From Caballeronia grimmiae (GTDB taxonomy: Bacteria; Pseudomonadota; Gammaproteobacteria; Burkholderiales; Burkholderiaceae), in assembly GCF_000698555.1 (NCBI RefSeq), contig NZ_JFHE01000019.1:33210-97209 (forward strand): a stretch of 64,000 nucleotides of DNA, in the 5' to 3' direction. The position numbers and the translations under genes are program-made. The notes beneath the pieces are model-generated. The model saw nothing but the letters and a program-made list of their open reading frames with translations. It was not told the origin of the DNA and searched no databases. Below are positions 17,981 through 28,521 of this stretch, piece after piece (the stretch's first letter is position 1; the number at the start of each line of letters is the position of its first letter).

Positions 17981-19225
17981 ATGGCGATCACAAACTGGTT
18001 GGTCGGATGCAGCATGGTGTGCTCGCTGGCGACGGCGTTCGTCACGTCCGCCGCCCGCGCCGAACCGATCGGCGGCGTGCGTCAGTCCGAGGGGCTGTCG
18101 GCCCCGGTCTTCGGCAGGATTCCCGATGCGCTCGATCCCAGCCTGCCTGTCGTCGCCAACGGACTGAACGAGACCGTCATCGGCGTGCCGGAAGACGACA
18201 TCGCACTCGAAACCACTGTCTTCAAACCGGACGGCGCGGGCCCGTTCCCGATGATCGTCTTCAATCACGGCAAGCTCCCCGGCAACGCGCACGCGCAGCC
18301 GCGCAATCGCCCCATCGCGCTCGCGCGTGAGTTCGTGCGTCACGGCTATGTCGTCGTCGTGCCGAATCGTCGCGGCTTCGCGGGTTCGGGCGGCGACTAC
18401 ACGGGCCACGGCTGCAACGTCGAGGCAAACGGCTTCGGGCAGGCGCGCGACGTGGCCGCGACCGTCGCCTACATGAGCCAGCAGCCGTACGTCGACAAGA
18501 CGCATATCGTCGTGGCCGGCACGTCGCACGGCGGCCTGACGACGATGGCCTACGGCGCACGCGATGCCATCGCCGCGCCGGGCGTGCGCGGCCTCATCAA
18601 CTTCTCGGGCGGGCTGCGTCAGGACGAATGCGCGGGCTGGCAGAAAAATCTCGTCGGTGCCTTCGGCGCCTACGGCGAACACGTGCGCCTGCCGTCGCTG
18701 TGGCTCTATGGCGACAACGACTCGGTCTGGCAAGGCGACCTCTCCGCGCAGATGTACAGCGCATTCGTCGCGCACGGCGCGCATGCCGACATGCTGGACT
18801 TCGGCTCCTACAAGAGCGACGCCCACCGGCTGGTCGGCGATCGCGACGGCGTGCAGGTCTGGTGGCCGCGCGTAAAGGCGTTCCTCGCGCAGATTGGGAT
18901 GCCGACCTCGGTGCAGTATCAGGTCGCCGAGCCGCGTGCGCCGCAGGCTTCCGGCTATGCGAATCTCGATGCGGTGCAGTCGGTGCCGTTCGTCGACGAG
19001 AACGGGCGCGCCGGGTATCGCAATTTCCTGAACCAGTATTCGAGCCGGGCGTTCGCCGTATCCGATTCGGGCGCGTGGTCGTGGGCCGAAGGCGGCGACG
19101 ATCCAATGTCCGTCGCCATCGCGGGATGCCAGAAGCAAAGCGCCGATCCGTGCCGGCTCTACGCGGTCGATGACGCCGTCGTGTGGAAGGGCGCCGGCGC
19201 GGAAACGCAGACCGCATCGCGCTGA
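17981..19225 (+). CDS. Secreted alpha/beta hydrolase (dienelactone hydrolase/S9-like)
   Basis: A protein of about 414 residues with a signal peptide (WLVGCSMVCSLATAF, cleavage after ARA). An alpha/beta hydrolase domain follows: oxyanion-type VFNHGKLPGN, nucleophile elbow AGTSHGG, acid in LWLYGDNDSVW and a candidate His in KSDAHRLVGD. A C-terminal part of roughly 120 residues beyond the hydrolase core is of unknown role. ATG 17981 gives a standard signal peptide; ATG 17957 is also possible. The substrate is unknown (an ester or peptide). It stands alone and is followed by a strong terminator. Confidence 0.8.
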   Translation: MAITNWLVGCSMVCSLATAFVTSAARAEPIGGVRQSEGLSAPVFGRIPDALDPSLPVVANGLNETVIGVPEDDIALETTVFKPDGAGPFPMIVFNHGKLPGNAHAQPRNRPIALAREFVRHGYVVVVPNRRGFAGSGGDYTGHGCNVEANGFGQARDVAATVAYMSQQPYVDKTHIVVAGTSHGGLTTMAYGARDAIAAPGVRGLINFSGGLRQDECAGWQKNLVGAFGAYGEHVRLPSLWLYGDNDSVWQGDLSAQMYSAFVAHGAHADMLDFGSYKSDAHRLVGDRDGVQVWWPRVKAFLAQIGMPTSVQYQVAEPRAPQASGYANLDAVQSVPFVDENGRAGYRNFLNQYSSRAFAVSDSGAWSWAEGGDDPMSVAIAGCQKQSADPCRLYAVDDAVVWKGAGAETQTASR

Positions 19226-19251
19226 ACGCTCGGCTCACAGGCTTCAAACAG

Positions 19252-19277
19252 ACGCCGGCCCGCGCGCCGGCGTTTTT
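19252..19277 (+). terminator. Intrinsic terminator after the secreted hydrolase
   Basis: ACGCCGGC (19252-19259) pairs with GCCGGCGT (19266-19273) around a 6-base loop, and a run of five T residues ends at 19277. Confidence 0.9.
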
Positions 19278-19425
19278 GCATCTTGCGCCGCGATCTTTCG
19301 CGTACGCATCAGGATCGGCGAAGATGCGCGCGATAACGCGTTGCCGCTCATTTGATGGGCACGTCCGCTCGCCGCAAATGTCCGTCGAAAAGGGAAGCGC
19401 GCGCTCATTTTCGGGATAATTGGAG

Positions 19426-19445
19426 CGCGCGATGTCGCGCGTTTT
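19426..19445 (+). promoter_or_regulatory. Terminator-like hairpin in the bio operon leader
   Basis: CGCGCGA (19426-19432) and TCGCGCG (19435-19441) form a tight stem followed by TTTT, about 75 bases before bioA. It could be an attenuator or a second terminator for the upstream gene. No leader peptide was recognised. Confidence 0.45.
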
Positions 19446-19517
19446 CCCCGAAATGCGCAGGCCCTACGGCCTGACCGATGTACCGGCTCGCGTCACGCGC
19501 GGGCCTGGGAGCCGTTT

Positions 19518-20822
19518 TTGAACACAGAAGCGAATCAAGACTGGGTCGCGCGCTCGCTCGCCGCGGTGTGGCATCCGTGTACCCAGATGAAGCATCACGA
19601 GCGCGTGCCGCTCGTGCCGATCGCGCGCGGCAAGGGCGCGTGGCTCTACGACCACGAAGGCAACCGCTACCTCGACGCCATCAGTTCGTGGTGGGTCAAT
19701 CTCTTTGGCCACGCGAACGGCGATATCAACCGCGCGCTGAAGGATCAGCTCGACACGCTCGAGCACGCGATGCTCGCGGGCTGCACGCATGCGCCCGCCG
19801 TCGAACTGTCCGAGCGTCTTTCCACGCTCACGCAGCACACGCTCGGCCACGCGTTCTTCGCGTCCGACGGCGCGTCGGCGGTGGAAATCGCGCTGAAGAT
19901 GAGCTTTCACTATTGGCGCAATCGCGGGCAAAGCGAGAAGCGCGAGTTCGCGTGTCTTGCGAACAGCTATCACGGCGAGACCATCGGCGCGCTCGGCGTG
20001 ACGGATGTCGCGCTGTTCAAGGACGCCTACGATCCGCTGATCCGTCACGCGCATGTGGTCGCATCGCCGGCTGCGGCGGGCGTCGACGAAGCCATCGCTG
20101 CGATGCGCGCGCTCTTCGAAGCACGGGCGGCGCAGCTTGCCGCCGTGATCGTCGAGCCGCTCGTGCAATGCGCGGCGGGCATGGCGATGTACGACGCGTC
20201 GTATCTCACCCGCCTGCGCGCGCTCTGCGACGAATTCCGCGTGCACCTGATCGCCGATGAAATCGCGGTCGGCTGCGGGCGCACGGGCACGTTCTTCGCG
20301 TGCGAGCAGGCGGCCGTGTGGCCGGACTTCGTGTGCCTGTCGAAGGGCATCAGCGGCGGTTACTTGCCGCTTTCGATCGTCCTTACGCGCGACGACATCT
20401 ACGCCGCCTTTTACGACGACGACGTGACGCGCGGCTTCCTGCATTCGCATTCGTACACGGGCAACCCGCTCGCATGCCGCGCGGCGCTGGCGACGCTCGA
20501 TCTGTTCGGCAGCGCGAACGTGCTTGCGGAGAACCGGCGCAAATCCGCGTTGCTGCGCGAAGCCTTGCAGCCGCTTGCGAAGCATGATCGCGTGCGCAAT
20601 TTGCGCGAGCGCGGGACGATTTTCGCGTTCGATGTCGATATCGACGACAAGACGTTCTCGCGCCGCTTCTTCGCCAACGCGTTGCAGCGCGAACTGCTGA
20701 TGCGCCCGATCGGCAAGACCGTGTACATGATGCCGCCGTACATCCTCACGGACGACGAACTCGCGCTGCTCGCGGCACGCACGCGCGAAACGCTCGACGC
20801 GACACTCGCGGAGGCCGCATGA
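19518..20822 (+). CDS. bioA: Adenosylmethionine-8-amino-7-oxononanoate aminotransferase
   Basis: A 434-residue class III PLP aminotransferase that makes 7,8-diaminopelargonate using SAM as amino donor, the antepenultimate step of biotin synthesis. Typical sequence includes [11 protein letters not shown] near the start, [12 protein letters not shown], and the PLP lysine Lys276 in [14 protein letters not shown]. The start is TTG at 19518, with no better ATG near. It overlaps bioF by 4 bases (ATGA), beginning a tightly coupled bioA-bioF-bioD-bioB operon. Confidence 0.96.
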   Translation: MNTEANQDWVARSLAAVWHPCTQMKHHERVPLVPIARGKGAWLYDHEGNRYLDAISSWWVNLFGHANGDINRALKDQLDTLEHAMLAGCTHAPAVELSERLSTLTQHTLGHAFFASDGASAVEIALKMSFHYWRNRGQSEKREFACLANSYHGETIGALGVTDVALFKDAYDPLIRHAHVVASPAAAGVDEAIAAMRALFEARAAQLAAVIVEPLVQCAAGMAMYDASYLTRLRALCDEFRVHLIADEIAVGCGRTGTFFACEQAAVWPDFVCLSKGISGGYLPLSIVLTRDDIYAAFYDDDVTRGFLHSHSYTGNPLACRAALATLDLFGSANVLAENRRKSALLREALQPLAKHDRVRNLRERGTIFAFDVDIDDKTFSRRFFANALQRELLMRPIGKTVYMMPPYILTDDELALLAARTRETLDATLAEAA

Positions 20823-22009
20823 CGCGCTCGTCCGACGCGCTCTTCGACGCGCTGAAACAAGGTCTCGCCGATATCGACGCACGCGGCCTGCGCCGTCGCC
20901 GCCGCACCATCGACGGAGCCAATTCCGCGCACATGACCGTCGATGGCCGCGCGATGATCGGCTTCGCAAGCAACGACTATCTCGGCCTCGCCGCTCACGA
21001 AGCGATCCGCGCGGCGCTGGCGGAAGGCGCGTCGCGGTATGGCGCGGGCAGCGGCGGATCGCATCTGCTCGGCGGCCATTCCCGCGCGCACGCGCAGCTC
21101 GAAGACGATCTGGCCGCGTTCTCGGGCGGCTTCGTCGACGATCCGCGCGCGCTCTACTTCAGCACCGGCTACATGGCGAACCTTGCCGTGCTGACGACGC
21201 TCGCCGGTCGCGGCACGCTCGTCTTCCCGGATGCGCTGAACCACGCGTCGCTGATCGACGGCGTGAGACTTTCCCGCGCGCAGACGCAGATTTATCCGCA
21301 TGCGGACATCGACGCGCTCGACGCCATGCTCGACGCGTCGCGCGATGAGACCGCGACCAAGCTGATCGTCACCGATTCGGTGTTCAGCATGGACGGCGAT
21401 ATCGCGCCGCTCGCGCGCCTCGTCGACGTGGCGGAGAAGTATGGCGCATGGCTCGTCGTCGACGACGCGCACGGCTTCGGCGTGCTCGGCCCGCAAGGAC
21501 GTGGCGCGCTTAGCGCTTGTGCGCTGCGCTCGCCGCACCTCGTTTATGTCGGCACGCTCGGCAAGGCGGCGGGCGTCGCGGGCGCGTTCGTGTGCGCGGA
21601 CGCGACCGTGATCGAATGGCTCGTGCAGCGCGCGCGGCCCTATATTTTCACGACGGCGTCGCCGCCGGCGGTGGCTCATGCCGTGTCCGCGAGCGTCAAA
21701 ATTATTGCAAGCGACGAAGGCGATCAGCGGCGCGCGCATCTGGCTTCGCTCATCGAAACGACGCGCGCGATGCTGAAACGCACGCGCTGGCTGCCGGTCG
21801 AATCGCGGACTGCGGTGCAGCCGCTCGTCATCGGCGGCAACGATGAAACCGTCGCGCTCGCCGCCGCGCTCGATGCGCAAGGGCTGTGGGTGCCGGCGAT
21901 CCGTCCGCCGACGGTGCCTTCGGGCACGTCGCGTCTGCGCATTTCGCTTTCGGCCGCGCATACCGCTGATGACCTCGCACGCCTCGATCACGCTCTGACT
22001 ACGCTATGA
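20819..22009 (+). CDS. bioF: 8-amino-7-oxononanoate synthase
   Basis: A 396-residue PLP-dependent alpha-oxoamine synthase joining pimeloyl-ACP (or CoA) and alanine. Family blocks are visible: [45 protein letters not shown], and the PLP Lys249 in [14 protein letters not shown]. The ATG lies within the end of bioA, and the gene overlaps bioD by 4 bases. Confidence 0.96.
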   Translation: MTRSSDALFDALKQGLADIDARGLRRRRRTIDGANSAHMTVDGRAMIGFASNDYLGLAAHEAIRAALAEGASRYGAGSGGSHLLGGHSRAHAQLEDDLAAFSGGFVDDPRALYFSTGYMANLAVLTTLAGRGTLVFPDALNHASLIDGVRLSRAQTQIYPHADIDALDAMLDASRDETATKLIVTDSVFSMDGDIAPLARLVDVAEKYGAWLVVDDAHGFGVLGPQGRGALSACALRSPHLVYVGTLGKAAGVAGAFVCADATVIEWLVQRARPYIFTTASPPAVAHAVSASVKIIASDEGDQRRAHLASLIETTRAMLKRTRWLPVESRTAVQPLVIGGNDETVALAAALDAQGLWVPAIRPPTVPSGTSRLRISLSAAHTADDLARLDHALTTL

Positions 22010-22707
22010 CCGCTTTATCCTTATTCGTTGCCGGAACCGATACGGAGATCGGCAAGACCTTCGTTTCTGCCGCGCTGTTGCACGGCTTTGCTCGTGCGGG
22101 CCTGCGCGCCGCCGCGATGAAGCCGATCGCCTCGGGCGCGGCCGAACGCGATGGCGTGCTGCATAACGACGACGCCGATCAGCTCGACGCCGCCGCCAAC
22201 GTCGCGCTGCCGCCCGGGATTCGCACGCCGTTCATGATGCGCGAGCCGATTGCGCCGCACATCGCGGCAGCGCGTGAAGGCATCGCGCTGGATATCGGGC
22301 GCATCGTGGAGGCGCATCGCTTCGCGGTGACGCAGGCGGATATCGTCGTGGTGGAAGGCGTCGGCGGCTTTCGCGTGCCGCTCGACGATACGCACGACAC
22401 CGCCGATCTCGCCGTCGCGCTCAACGTGCCGGTGGTGCTCGTCGTCGGCATGCGGCTCGGCTGCATCAGCCATGCGCTGCTGACCGTGGAAGCGATTGCA
22501 TCGCGCGGGCTGACGCTCGCGGGCTGGGTCGCGAATCGCGTCGATCCAAACATGCTGTATCCCGACGAAAACATTCGCACGCTTGAACAACTCATCGATG
22601 CGCCGCTCATCGGCGTCATTCCTCATCTCGCACCGGCCGATGCGTCGCGCGCCGCCGATCATCTCGACGCGCGCCTTCTGCTCGACCGGCTCCAACTCAA
22701 GGACTGA
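22006..22707 (+). CDS. bioD: Dethiobiotin synthetase
   Basis: A 233-residue ATP-dependent carboxylase that closes the ureido ring of dethiobiotin. The P-loop is GTDTEIGKT at residues 10-18. KPIASG and the [11 protein letters not shown] segment are also characteristic. It is coupled to bioF by ATGA overlap and ends 6 bases before bioB. Confidence 0.95.
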   Translation: MTALSLFVAGTDTEIGKTFVSAALLHGFARAGLRAAAMKPIASGAAERDGVLHNDDADQLDAAANVALPPGIRTPFMMREPIAPHIAAAREGIALDIGRIVEAHRFAVTQADIVVVEGVGGFRVPLDDTHDTADLAVALNVPVVLVVGMRLGCISHALLTVEAIASRGLTLAGWVANRVDPNMLYPDENIRTLEQLIDAPLIGVIPHLAPADASRAADHLDARLLLDRLQLKD

Positions 22708-22713
22708 ACTCAC

Positions 22714-23721
22714 ATGACGCAGACCATTACTGCCGAAGCCGCAACGCCTGTCAACGTGCCGACGCCCGCGCGCTGGCGCGTCGCGGATGTCGTCGCGCTC
22801 TACGACTTGCCGTTCAACGATTTGCTGTATCGCGCGCAGACGGTGCATCGCGAGCATTTCGATCCGAACGCGGTGCAGTTGTCCACGTTGTTGTCGATCA
22901 AGACGGGCGGCTGCGAGGAGGATTGCGCGTACTGTCCGCAGTCGGTGCATCACGAAACGGGCGTGAAGGCCGACAAGCTGATGGAAGTCGATGCGGTGCT
23001 GAAGGCCGCCGAGACCGCGAAGGCCAACGGCGCGACGCGCTTTTGCATGGGCGCGGCATGGCGCAATCCGAAGGATCGGCATCTCGAGCCGATCAAGCAA
23101 ATGATTCGCGGCGTCAAGGCGATGGGCATGGAAACGTGCGTGACGCTTGGCATGCTGGAGGCGCATCAGGCGCACAGCCTGCGCGATGCGGGGCTGGACT
23201 ACTACAACCATAACCTCGATACGTCGCCGGAGTTTTACGGCCAGATCATTTCGACGCGCACGTATCAGGATCGGCTCGATACGCTCGAGCATGTGCGCGA
23301 TGCGGGCATCAACGTGTGTTGCGGGGGGATCGTCGGGATGGGCGAATCGCGTCGCGAGCGCGCGGGGCTGATCTCGCAACTGGCGAACATGGAGCCGTAT
23401 CCGGAGTCGGTGCCGATCAACAATCTCGTGCAGGTGGCGGGCACGCCGCTGACCGGCACGGAGGCGCTCGATCCGTTCGAATTCGTGCGGACGATCGCGG
23501 TCGCGCGTATCACGATGCCGAAGGCGATGGTGCGGCTGTCTGCAGGGCGCGAGCAGATGGACGAGGCGTTGCAGGCGCTTTGTTTTGCGGCGGGCGCGAA
23601 TTCGATTTTCTATGGCGATCAGTTGCTCACGACCAGTAACCCGCAGGCAGAAGCGGACAGGAAGCTGATCGAGCGGCTCGGGATGCGGGCCGAGGCGGCG
23701 GGGAATGTGAGCGCCGGATAA
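22714..23721 (+). CDS. bioB: Biotin synthase
   Basis: A 335-residue radical SAM enzyme inserting sulfur into dethiobiotin. The [4Fe-4S] cysteines are Cys67, Cys71 and Cys74 in [25 protein letters not shown] and the [11 protein letters not shown] segment are characteristic, and the C-terminal [15 protein letters not shown] is intact. It is the last gene of the bio operon and is followed by a long bidirectional hairpin. Confidence 0.97.
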   Translation: MTQTITAEAATPVNVPTPARWRVADVVALYDLPFNDLLYRAQTVHREHFDPNAVQLSTLLSIKTGGCEEDCAYCPQSVHHETGVKADKLMEVDAVLKAAETAKANGATRFCMGAAWRNPKDRHLEPIKQMIRGVKAMGMETCVTLGMLEAHQAHSLRDAGLDYYNHNLDTSPEFYGQIISTRTYQDRLDTLEHVRDAGINVCCGGIVGMGESRRERAGLISQLANMEPYPESVPINNLVQVAGTPLTGTEALDPFEFVRTIAVARITMPKAMVRLSAGREQMDEALQALCFAAGANSIFYGDQLLTTSNPQAEADRKLIERLGMRAEAAGNVSAG

Positions 23722-23727
23722 GTGGTG

Positions 23728-23760
23728 TGCGGGGCTCGCATATCGGATGCGAGCCCCGCA
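23728..23760. terminator. Bidirectional hairpin between bioB and the sulfate-binding protein gene
   Basis: TGCGGGGCTCGCAT (23728-23741) pairs perfectly with ATGCGAGCCCCGCA (23747-23760) around a 5-base loop, giving a 14-base stem. It separates convergent genes. There is no U-tract on either side, so it may block read-through or protect 3' ends rather than act as a classic intrinsic terminator. Confidence 0.75.
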
Positions 23761-23764
23761 AGGA

Positions 23765-24772
23765 TCACTTCCGGTCCACCACCACCTGATCGAACGTCCC
23801 GCCATCGGCGAAATGCGTCTGCTGTGCCTTCTGCCAGCTCCCGAACATCTCATCGACGGTAAAGGTTTTCAGCGGCTTGAACTCGCTCGCATGCTTCGCG
23901 AGCACTTCCGCATTACGCGGACGCAAGTGATGCTGCGCGATGATCTCCTGAGCCTGCGGCGTATAGAGGAAGTCGAGGTAAGCCTGCGCCTCCTTGCGCG
24001 TGCCGCGCTTGTCCACCACCTTGTCGACGATGGAGACCGGCGGCTCCGCCAGCAAACTCGCCGACGGATACACCGCATCGAAATCCTTCGCGCCCGCGCC
24101 GCTTTCAATCAACCCGACTTCGTTCTCGAACGTCACCAGCACGTCGCCGATGCCGCGCTGTGTGAACGTCGTCGTCGCGCCGCGTCCGCCGGTATCGAGC
24201 ACGGGCACGTTTCTGAAAACGGCCTTCTCGAAGTCCTGCGCCTGTGCATCGGTCGCGCCCTGCCGCTTCTTGTATCCCCACGCGGCGAGATACGTATAGC
24301 GGCCATTGCCCGATGTCTTCGGATTCGCGATGATCGCCTGCACGCCGGGCCGCGCCAGATCGCTCCAGTCCTTGATGTTCTTCGGGTTGCCCTTGCGCAC
24401 GAGGAAGACCATCGTCGTCGTGTAGGGCGAGCTGCCGTTCGGCAGGCGCGTGCGCCAGTTCGCGGGCACGAGCTGGCCGCGCTCGGCGAGCAGATCGATA
24501 TCGTTCGGCTGGTTCATCGTGACGACATCGGCCTGAAGGCCCTGCATCACCGATAACGCCTGCGCGCTCGATGCCCCGTGCGACTGCCGCACCGACACCG
24601 TCTCGCCCGTGCGCTTCTGGTAATCGGCGACGAAGGCCGCGTCGATATCCTTGTACAGCTCGCGCGTCACGTCGTAGGACACGTTGAGCAAGGTGGTCTC
24701 CGCATGCGCGATGCCCGCCGCCATGCACCATGCCGCGCCCGCCGCGAGCGCGAGCTTCCTGAATGCCGCCAT
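23765..24772 (-). CDS. sbp: Periplasmic sulfate-binding protein
   Basis: A 335-residue Sbp/CysP-type protein with a signal peptide of about 24 residues (ending in GIAHA). The signature segments are LLNVSYDVTRELY at the mature N-terminus, QSHGASSAQA and ADVVTMNQPNDIDLL, and later NPKTSGNGRYTYLAAWGY. It captures sulfate or thiosulfate for an ABC importer. The open frame extends far upstream, but ATG 24772 precedes the signal peptide. No cysT, cysW or cysA gene adjoins it, so the permease must lie elsewhere. Confidence 0.93.
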   Translation of the reverse strand: MAAFRKLALAAGAAWCMAAGIAHAETTLLNVSYDVTRELYKDIDAAFVADYQKRTGETVSVRQSHGASSAQALSVMQGLQADVVTMNQPNDIDLLAERGQLVPANWRTRLPNGSSPYTTTMVFLVRKGNPKNIKDWSDLARPGVQAIIANPKTSGNGRYTYLAAWGYKKRQGATDAQAQDFEKAVFRNVPVLDTGGRGATTTFTQRGIGDVLVTFENEVGLIESGAGAKDFDAVYPSASLLAEPPVSIVDKVVDKRGTRKEAQAYLDFLYTPQAQEIIAQHHLRPRNAEVLAKHASEFKPLKTFTVDEMFGSWQKAQQTHFADGGTFDQVVVDRK

Positions 24773-24860
24773 GTGACTCCCCGAAAGAACGGTTGCAATA
24801 AAGACGCGAAAGGCCGCGCGAAGGCGGCCATCGAGTGTATCGGACGGTGGGCGGCGCACG

Positions 24861-25463
24861 TCATCCATACGCGTGTTCGCGCAGGAACAGGTCTTCTGCG
24901 CCGAATTCCGCAGGCGGCGCCCAGTGCGCGAGCGTATCGACGAGATACTTCGCGTGCGGCCACGGCCCATAGCCCGCCGACGTGTTGATATGCCCGGCAT
25001 CGCCCAGATTGACGAACGCGCTGCCCAGCTGACGGGCGAGATCGCGTGCGTCGTCGAGCGGCATCCACGGATCGGTTTCGCTGCCGACGAGAATCGACGG
25101 CACCGCAAGCCGCATCGGCTCGAAGCGCCCGGCGAGGCGAAACTTCGCCGGGCTCGCGGGCGCGACAAACAGCACGCCGACGACCTTCGTCCCCAGGCTT
25201 CCACGCAGCAGCGCATGCGCCGTCGCGAGACAGCCGAAGCTGTGCGCGGCCAGCACGACAGGCCGGCGCATTTCATCGAGCCGCGCTTCGACGGCGCTCG
25301 CCCACGTGTCGAGATGCGGCGCGTCCCAATCCGCCTGCTCGACGCGCGCCGCCTCCACGTACTGCCGCTCCAGCCAGCTCTGCCAATGCGCGCCCTCGCT
25401 GCCATGCAGCCCCGGCACGGTGACGAGCATCGGCCGCCTGAAGGGTTCGTCGATCGTGTTCAT
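24861..25463 (-). CDS. RBBP9/YdeN-type alpha/beta hydrolase
   Basis: A 200-residue small serine hydrolase. It has [20 protein letters not shown] near the N-terminus and the nucleophile Ser75 in [11 protein letters not shown] catalytic Asp lies in [15 protein letters not shown] and a His in [14 protein letters not shown]. The substrate is unknown. ATG 25463 fits the family start ([11 protein letters not shown]); the open frame upstream to 25601 is not homologous-looking. Its stop lies 88 bases before the sulfate-binding protein start on the same strand. Confidence 0.86.
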   Translation of the reverse strand: MNTIDEPFRRPMLVTVPGLHGSEGAHWQSWLERQYVEAARVEQADWDAPHLDTWASAVEARLDEMRRPVVLAAHSFGCLATAHALLRGSLGTKVVGVLFVAPASPAKFRLAGRFEPMRLAVPSILVGSETDPWMPLDDARDLARQLGSAFVNLGDAGHINTSAGYGPWPHAKYLVDTLAHWAPPAEFGAEDLFLREHAYG

Positions 25464-25612
25464 GCGTGTTCCGCCCGCAGCGTTCTGTCCATGCGCCATT
25501 GTCCCGTGATGCATCCCATGCGCGAACGATTCAATCGTCATTTCCATATGCGCGATGCGAACGCCGCCTGTATCCGCACGTAGAATGTCCCAAAACATCA
25601 CACGGAGGCCGT

Positions 25613-26095
25613 ATGTCCGATCTGCCCGACGAATCCGCCGACCGCTTCGAGCACGCGGATCATTCGCGAACGCAGCGCACGCTGCAACCGTTCCATCTCG
25701 CCTTTCCCGTCACGAGTCTCGATAACGCGCGCGCGTTCTATGGCGAACTGCTCGGCTGCCCGGAAGGCCGCAGTTCGCCCGACTGGGTCGACTTCGACTT
25801 CTTCGGTCATCAACTGGTCGCGCATCTTTCGCCGGACGAGGCGCGGCCAGCCGCGCGGAACGCCGTCGATGGCGACGACGTTCCCGTGCGCCATTTCGGC
25901 GTCGTGCTCGCGATGAGCGACTGGCACGCGCTCGCCGAGCGTCTGAAGGGCGTGGGGACGAAGTTCATCATCGAGCCGCATGTCCGCTTCAAGGGCCAAC
26001 CCGGCGAGCAGGCGACCATGTTCTTCCTGGACCCATGCGGCAACGCGCTGGAGTTCAAGGCATTCAACGACATCGGCCAGCTCTTCGCCAAATGA
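25613..26095 (+). CDS. VOC (glyoxalase/dioxygenase superfamily) protein
   Basis: A 160-residue protein with two beta-alpha-beta-beta-beta modules. [20 protein letters not shown] is the first strand-helix unit with a candidate metal His, and [11 protein letters not shown] and [15 protein letters not shown] supply the later His and Glu. It follows CGGAGG, a good ribosome site. The substrate is unknown. Its stop overlaps an in-frame ATG 9 bases upstream of the ghrA start, suggesting coupling. Confidence 0.85.
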   Translation: MSDLPDESADRFEHADHSRTQRTLQPFHLAFPVTSLDNARAFYGELLGCPEGRSSPDWVDFDFFGHQLVAHLSPDEARPAARNAVDGDDVPVRHFGVVLAMSDWHALAERLKGVGTKFIIEPHVRFKGQPGEQATMFFLDPCGNALEFKAFNDIGQLFAK

Positions 26096-26100
26096 GCCGC

Positions 26101-27042
26101 ATGAAAATCATCTTCTACGAACAGAACACCGACATCGACGCCTGGCTTCGCGGCTTCGCCCGCGAGTTGCCGGACGCCGACCTTCGCGCATGGGAACCGG
26201 GCGATACCGCGCCCGCCGACTACGCGATCGTCTGGCGCGCGCCGCGCGAGTTGTTCGCGAACCGGCCGGATCTCAAGGCCGTGTTCAATCTCGGCGCGGG
26301 CGTCGACGCGATCCTCGATGTCGAGCGCAAGGAACCCGGCACGCTGCCGCCCAACGCGATGCTCGTGCGTCTCGAAGACACGGGAATGGCGCAACAGATG
26401 GTGGAATACGCGACGTATACGGTGCTGCGCTACATGCGCCGCTTCGACGAGTACGAAGCGCTGCAACGCGAAGGCCGCTGGGAAAAGCTCAGGCAACATG
26501 CGCGCAAGGATTTCACGGTCGGCGTGCTAGGCCTCGGCGTGCTCGGCGCGGAAGTGGCGCAGGGTCTACGGCGGCTTGGCGTGCCCGTGCGAGGCTATAG
26601 CCGCACGCCGAAGGACATCGAAGGCGTCTCGGTGTACGCGGGCCGCGATCAGCTCGACGCGTTCCTCGACGGCACGCGCGTCATCATCAATCTGCTGCCG
26701 CATACGCCGGACACCGAAGGCATCCTGAACGCGCGCGCGTTCGGCAAGCTCGCGCGCGGCGCCTATCTGGTGAACGTGGCGCGCGGCCCGCATCTCGTCG
26801 ATGCCGATCTCATCGATGCACTCGACAGCGGCCAGCTCGCCGGCGCGATGCTCGATGTGTTCCATGTCGAACCGCTGCCGAAGGAGCATCCGTTCTGGCG
26901 GCATCCGCGCATCGGCGTGACGCCGCACATAGCGGCGGAAACGCTGCGCGAAGAGAGCATCGTGCAGATTGCCGCGAAGATTCGAGCACTTGCACGTGGC
27001 GAGACGATTAGCGGCGTGGTGGATTTCAAGCGCGGCTATTGA
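26101..27042 (+). CDS. ghrA: Glyoxylate/hydroxypyruvate reductase A
   Basis: A 313-residue D-2-hydroxyacid dehydrogenase aligned by eye with E. coli GhrA. Shared segments include VFNLGAGVDAIL, RLEDTGMAQQMVEYA, the NAD(P)-binding GLGVLG (residues 144-149), INLLPHTPDTEGI, NVARGPHLVD and the C-terminal GVVDFKRGY. It reduces glyoxylate or hydroxypyruvate. ATG 26101 matches the GhrA start; ATG 26092, overlapping the upstream stop as ATGA, is an alternative. Confidence 0.92.
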   Translation: MKIIFYEQNTDIDAWLRGFARELPDADLRAWEPGDTAPADYAIVWRAPRELFANRPDLKAVFNLGAGVDAILDVERKEPGTLPPNAMLVRLEDTGMAQQMVEYATYTVLRYMRRFDEYEALQREGRWEKLRQHARKDFTVGVLGLGVLGAEVAQGLRRLGVPVRGYSRTPKDIEGVSVYAGRDQLDAFLDGTRVIINLLPHTPDTEGILNARAFGKLARGAYLVNVARGPHLVDADLIDALDSGQLAGAMLDVFHVEPLPKEHPFWRHPRIGVTPHIAAETLREESIVQIAAKIRALARGETISGVVDFKRGY

Positions 27043-27074
27043 GCGCGAGCCAGAAACATTCGAAGGAGACAAGC

Positions 27075-27995
27075 ATGATTCCATCCAGAGTAAAAATCGT
27101 CGAAGTCGGGCCGCGCGATGGCCTGCAAAACGAGAAGACGTTCGTGCCCACCGAAACGAAAATCGAACTGGTGAACCGCCTCGCGCGCGCGGGCATCGTC
27201 AACGTGGAGTCGACCTCGTTCGTATCGCCCAAATGGGTGCCGCAAATGGCCGACGCGGCCGCGCTTCTCGCCGGCATCGAGCGCCGGCCGGGCACGATCT
27301 ACTCCGTGCTCACGCCGAACATGCGCGGCTTCGAAGGCGCGCTCGAAGCGAAGGCCGACGAGATCGTGATCTTCGGCGCGGCGAGCGAAGCGTTCTCGCA
27401 GAAGAACATCAATTGCAGCATCGCGGAAAGCATCGCGCGGTTCGAGCCGGTCGCCAAAGCGGCGAAAGACGCGGGCATGCGCCTGCGGGCCAGCATTTCG
27501 TGCGCGCTCGGCTGCCCGTATCAGGGCGAAGTGAGCGTCGAATCCGTGGTCGATGTCGTCGAGCGCATGAAGGCGCTCGGCTGCGATGAAATCGACATCG
27601 CCGATACCATCGGCGTCGCCACGCCCACGCGCACGCGCGAAGTGATCGCGGCGGCGTCGAAGGTGTTTCCGCGCGAACGGCTCTCCGGGCATTTTCACGA
27701 TACCTACGGCCAGGCCATCGGCAACATCTATGCGGCACTGCTGGAAGGCATCGAGATTTTTCATGCGTCGGTCGCGGGACTCGGCGGCTGTCCGTATGCA
27801 AAAGGCGCGACCGGCAATGTCGCGACCGAGGACGTCGTGTATCTGATGAACGGACTCGGGATCGAAACCGGCGTGAATCTGGACGAACTCGTGGACATCG
27901 GCGACTTCATTTCGCGAGCGATCGGCAAGCCGAGCGCTTCGCGTGCGGGCAAGGCGCTGCTCGCGAAGAAGGGCGGCGTGGAAGCATGTGCATGA
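27075..27995 (+). CDS. mvaB: Hydroxymethylglutaryl-CoA lyase
   Basis: A 306-residue HMG-CoA lyase, the last step of leucine degradation, giving acetyl-CoA and acetoacetate. Characteristic segments are VEVGPRDGLQNE (residues 9-20), ESTSFVSPKWVPQMAD, GHFHDTYGQA with metal-binding residues and the catalytic Cys in AGLGGCPYAKGATGN. GAGGAG-like bases (GAAGGAGAC) precede ATG 27075. The thiolase at 14702 could process the acetoacetyl-CoA derived from its product. Confidence 0.95.
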   Translation: MIPSRVKIVEVGPRDGLQNEKTFVPTETKIELVNRLARAGIVNVESTSFVSPKWVPQMADAAALLAGIERRPGTIYSVLTPNMRGFEGALEAKADEIVIFGAASEAFSQKNINCSIAESIARFEPVAKAAKDAGMRLRASISCALGCPYQGEVSVESVVDVVERMKALGCDEIDIADTIGVATPTRTREVIAAASKVFPRERLSGHFHDTYGQAIGNIYAALLEGIEIFHASVAGLGGCPYAKGATGNVATEDVVYLMNGLGIETGVNLDELVDIGDFISRAIGKPSASRAGKALLAKKGGVEACA

Positions 27996-28008
27996 AAGGA
28001 CAACAACG

Positions 28009-28521
28009 ATGATCGAACCGACAGAACTCGACGCCCTGCCCGATTCCGCGCGCCGCGTGGCGCTGCTGCTGAAGGAACGCGGCCATCCGCATCCGGTCGT
28101 GATGCTGCCGGAGACCGGCAAGACATCGGCGGAAGCGGCGGCCGGCCTCGGCTGCGCCATCGCGCAGATCGCCAAGTCCATTCTCTTTCGTCGCCGCGAG
28201 GACGACGCGCCCGTGCTGGTGATCGCGAGCGGCGCGAATCGTGTGGATGAGAAGAAGGTCGCCGCGCGCGTGGGCGCACTGGCCCGCGCGGACGCGAAGT
28301 TCGTGCGCGACAAAACGGGCTATGCAATCGGCGGCGTTTGCCCGATCGGTCACGCGGTCGAGCCGGTCACGCTGATCGACGAAGACCTTCTCGCGCTCGA
28401 CAGTCTGTGGGCCGCAGCCGGCCATCCGCATGCGGTGTTCAATCTGTCGCCGCGCGAGCTGGTTGAACTGACGGGCGCGCCGGTCGTCGACGTCGCATTG
28501 CGCGAGACGGCGTCGTCATGA
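28009..28521 (+). CDS. YbaK/EbsC-type aminoacyl-tRNA deacylase
   Basis: A 170-residue protein of the YbaK/ProX editing superfamily, which hydrolyses mischarged tRNAs such as Cys- or Ala-tRNA(Pro). The conserved lysine region is QIAKSILFR near residues 56-64. GYAIGGVCPIGH, a second family block, follows at about 108-119. The exact specificity cannot be read. It overlaps the next gene by 4 bases (ATGA). Confidence 0.88.
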   Translation: MIEPTELDALPDSARRVALLLKERGHPHPVVMLPETGKTSAEAAAGLGCAIAQIAKSILFRRREDDAPVLVIASGANRVDEKKVAARVGALARADAKFVRDKTGYAIGGVCPIGHAVEPVTLIDEDLLALDSLWAAAGHPHAVFNLSPRELVELTGAPVVDVALRETASS

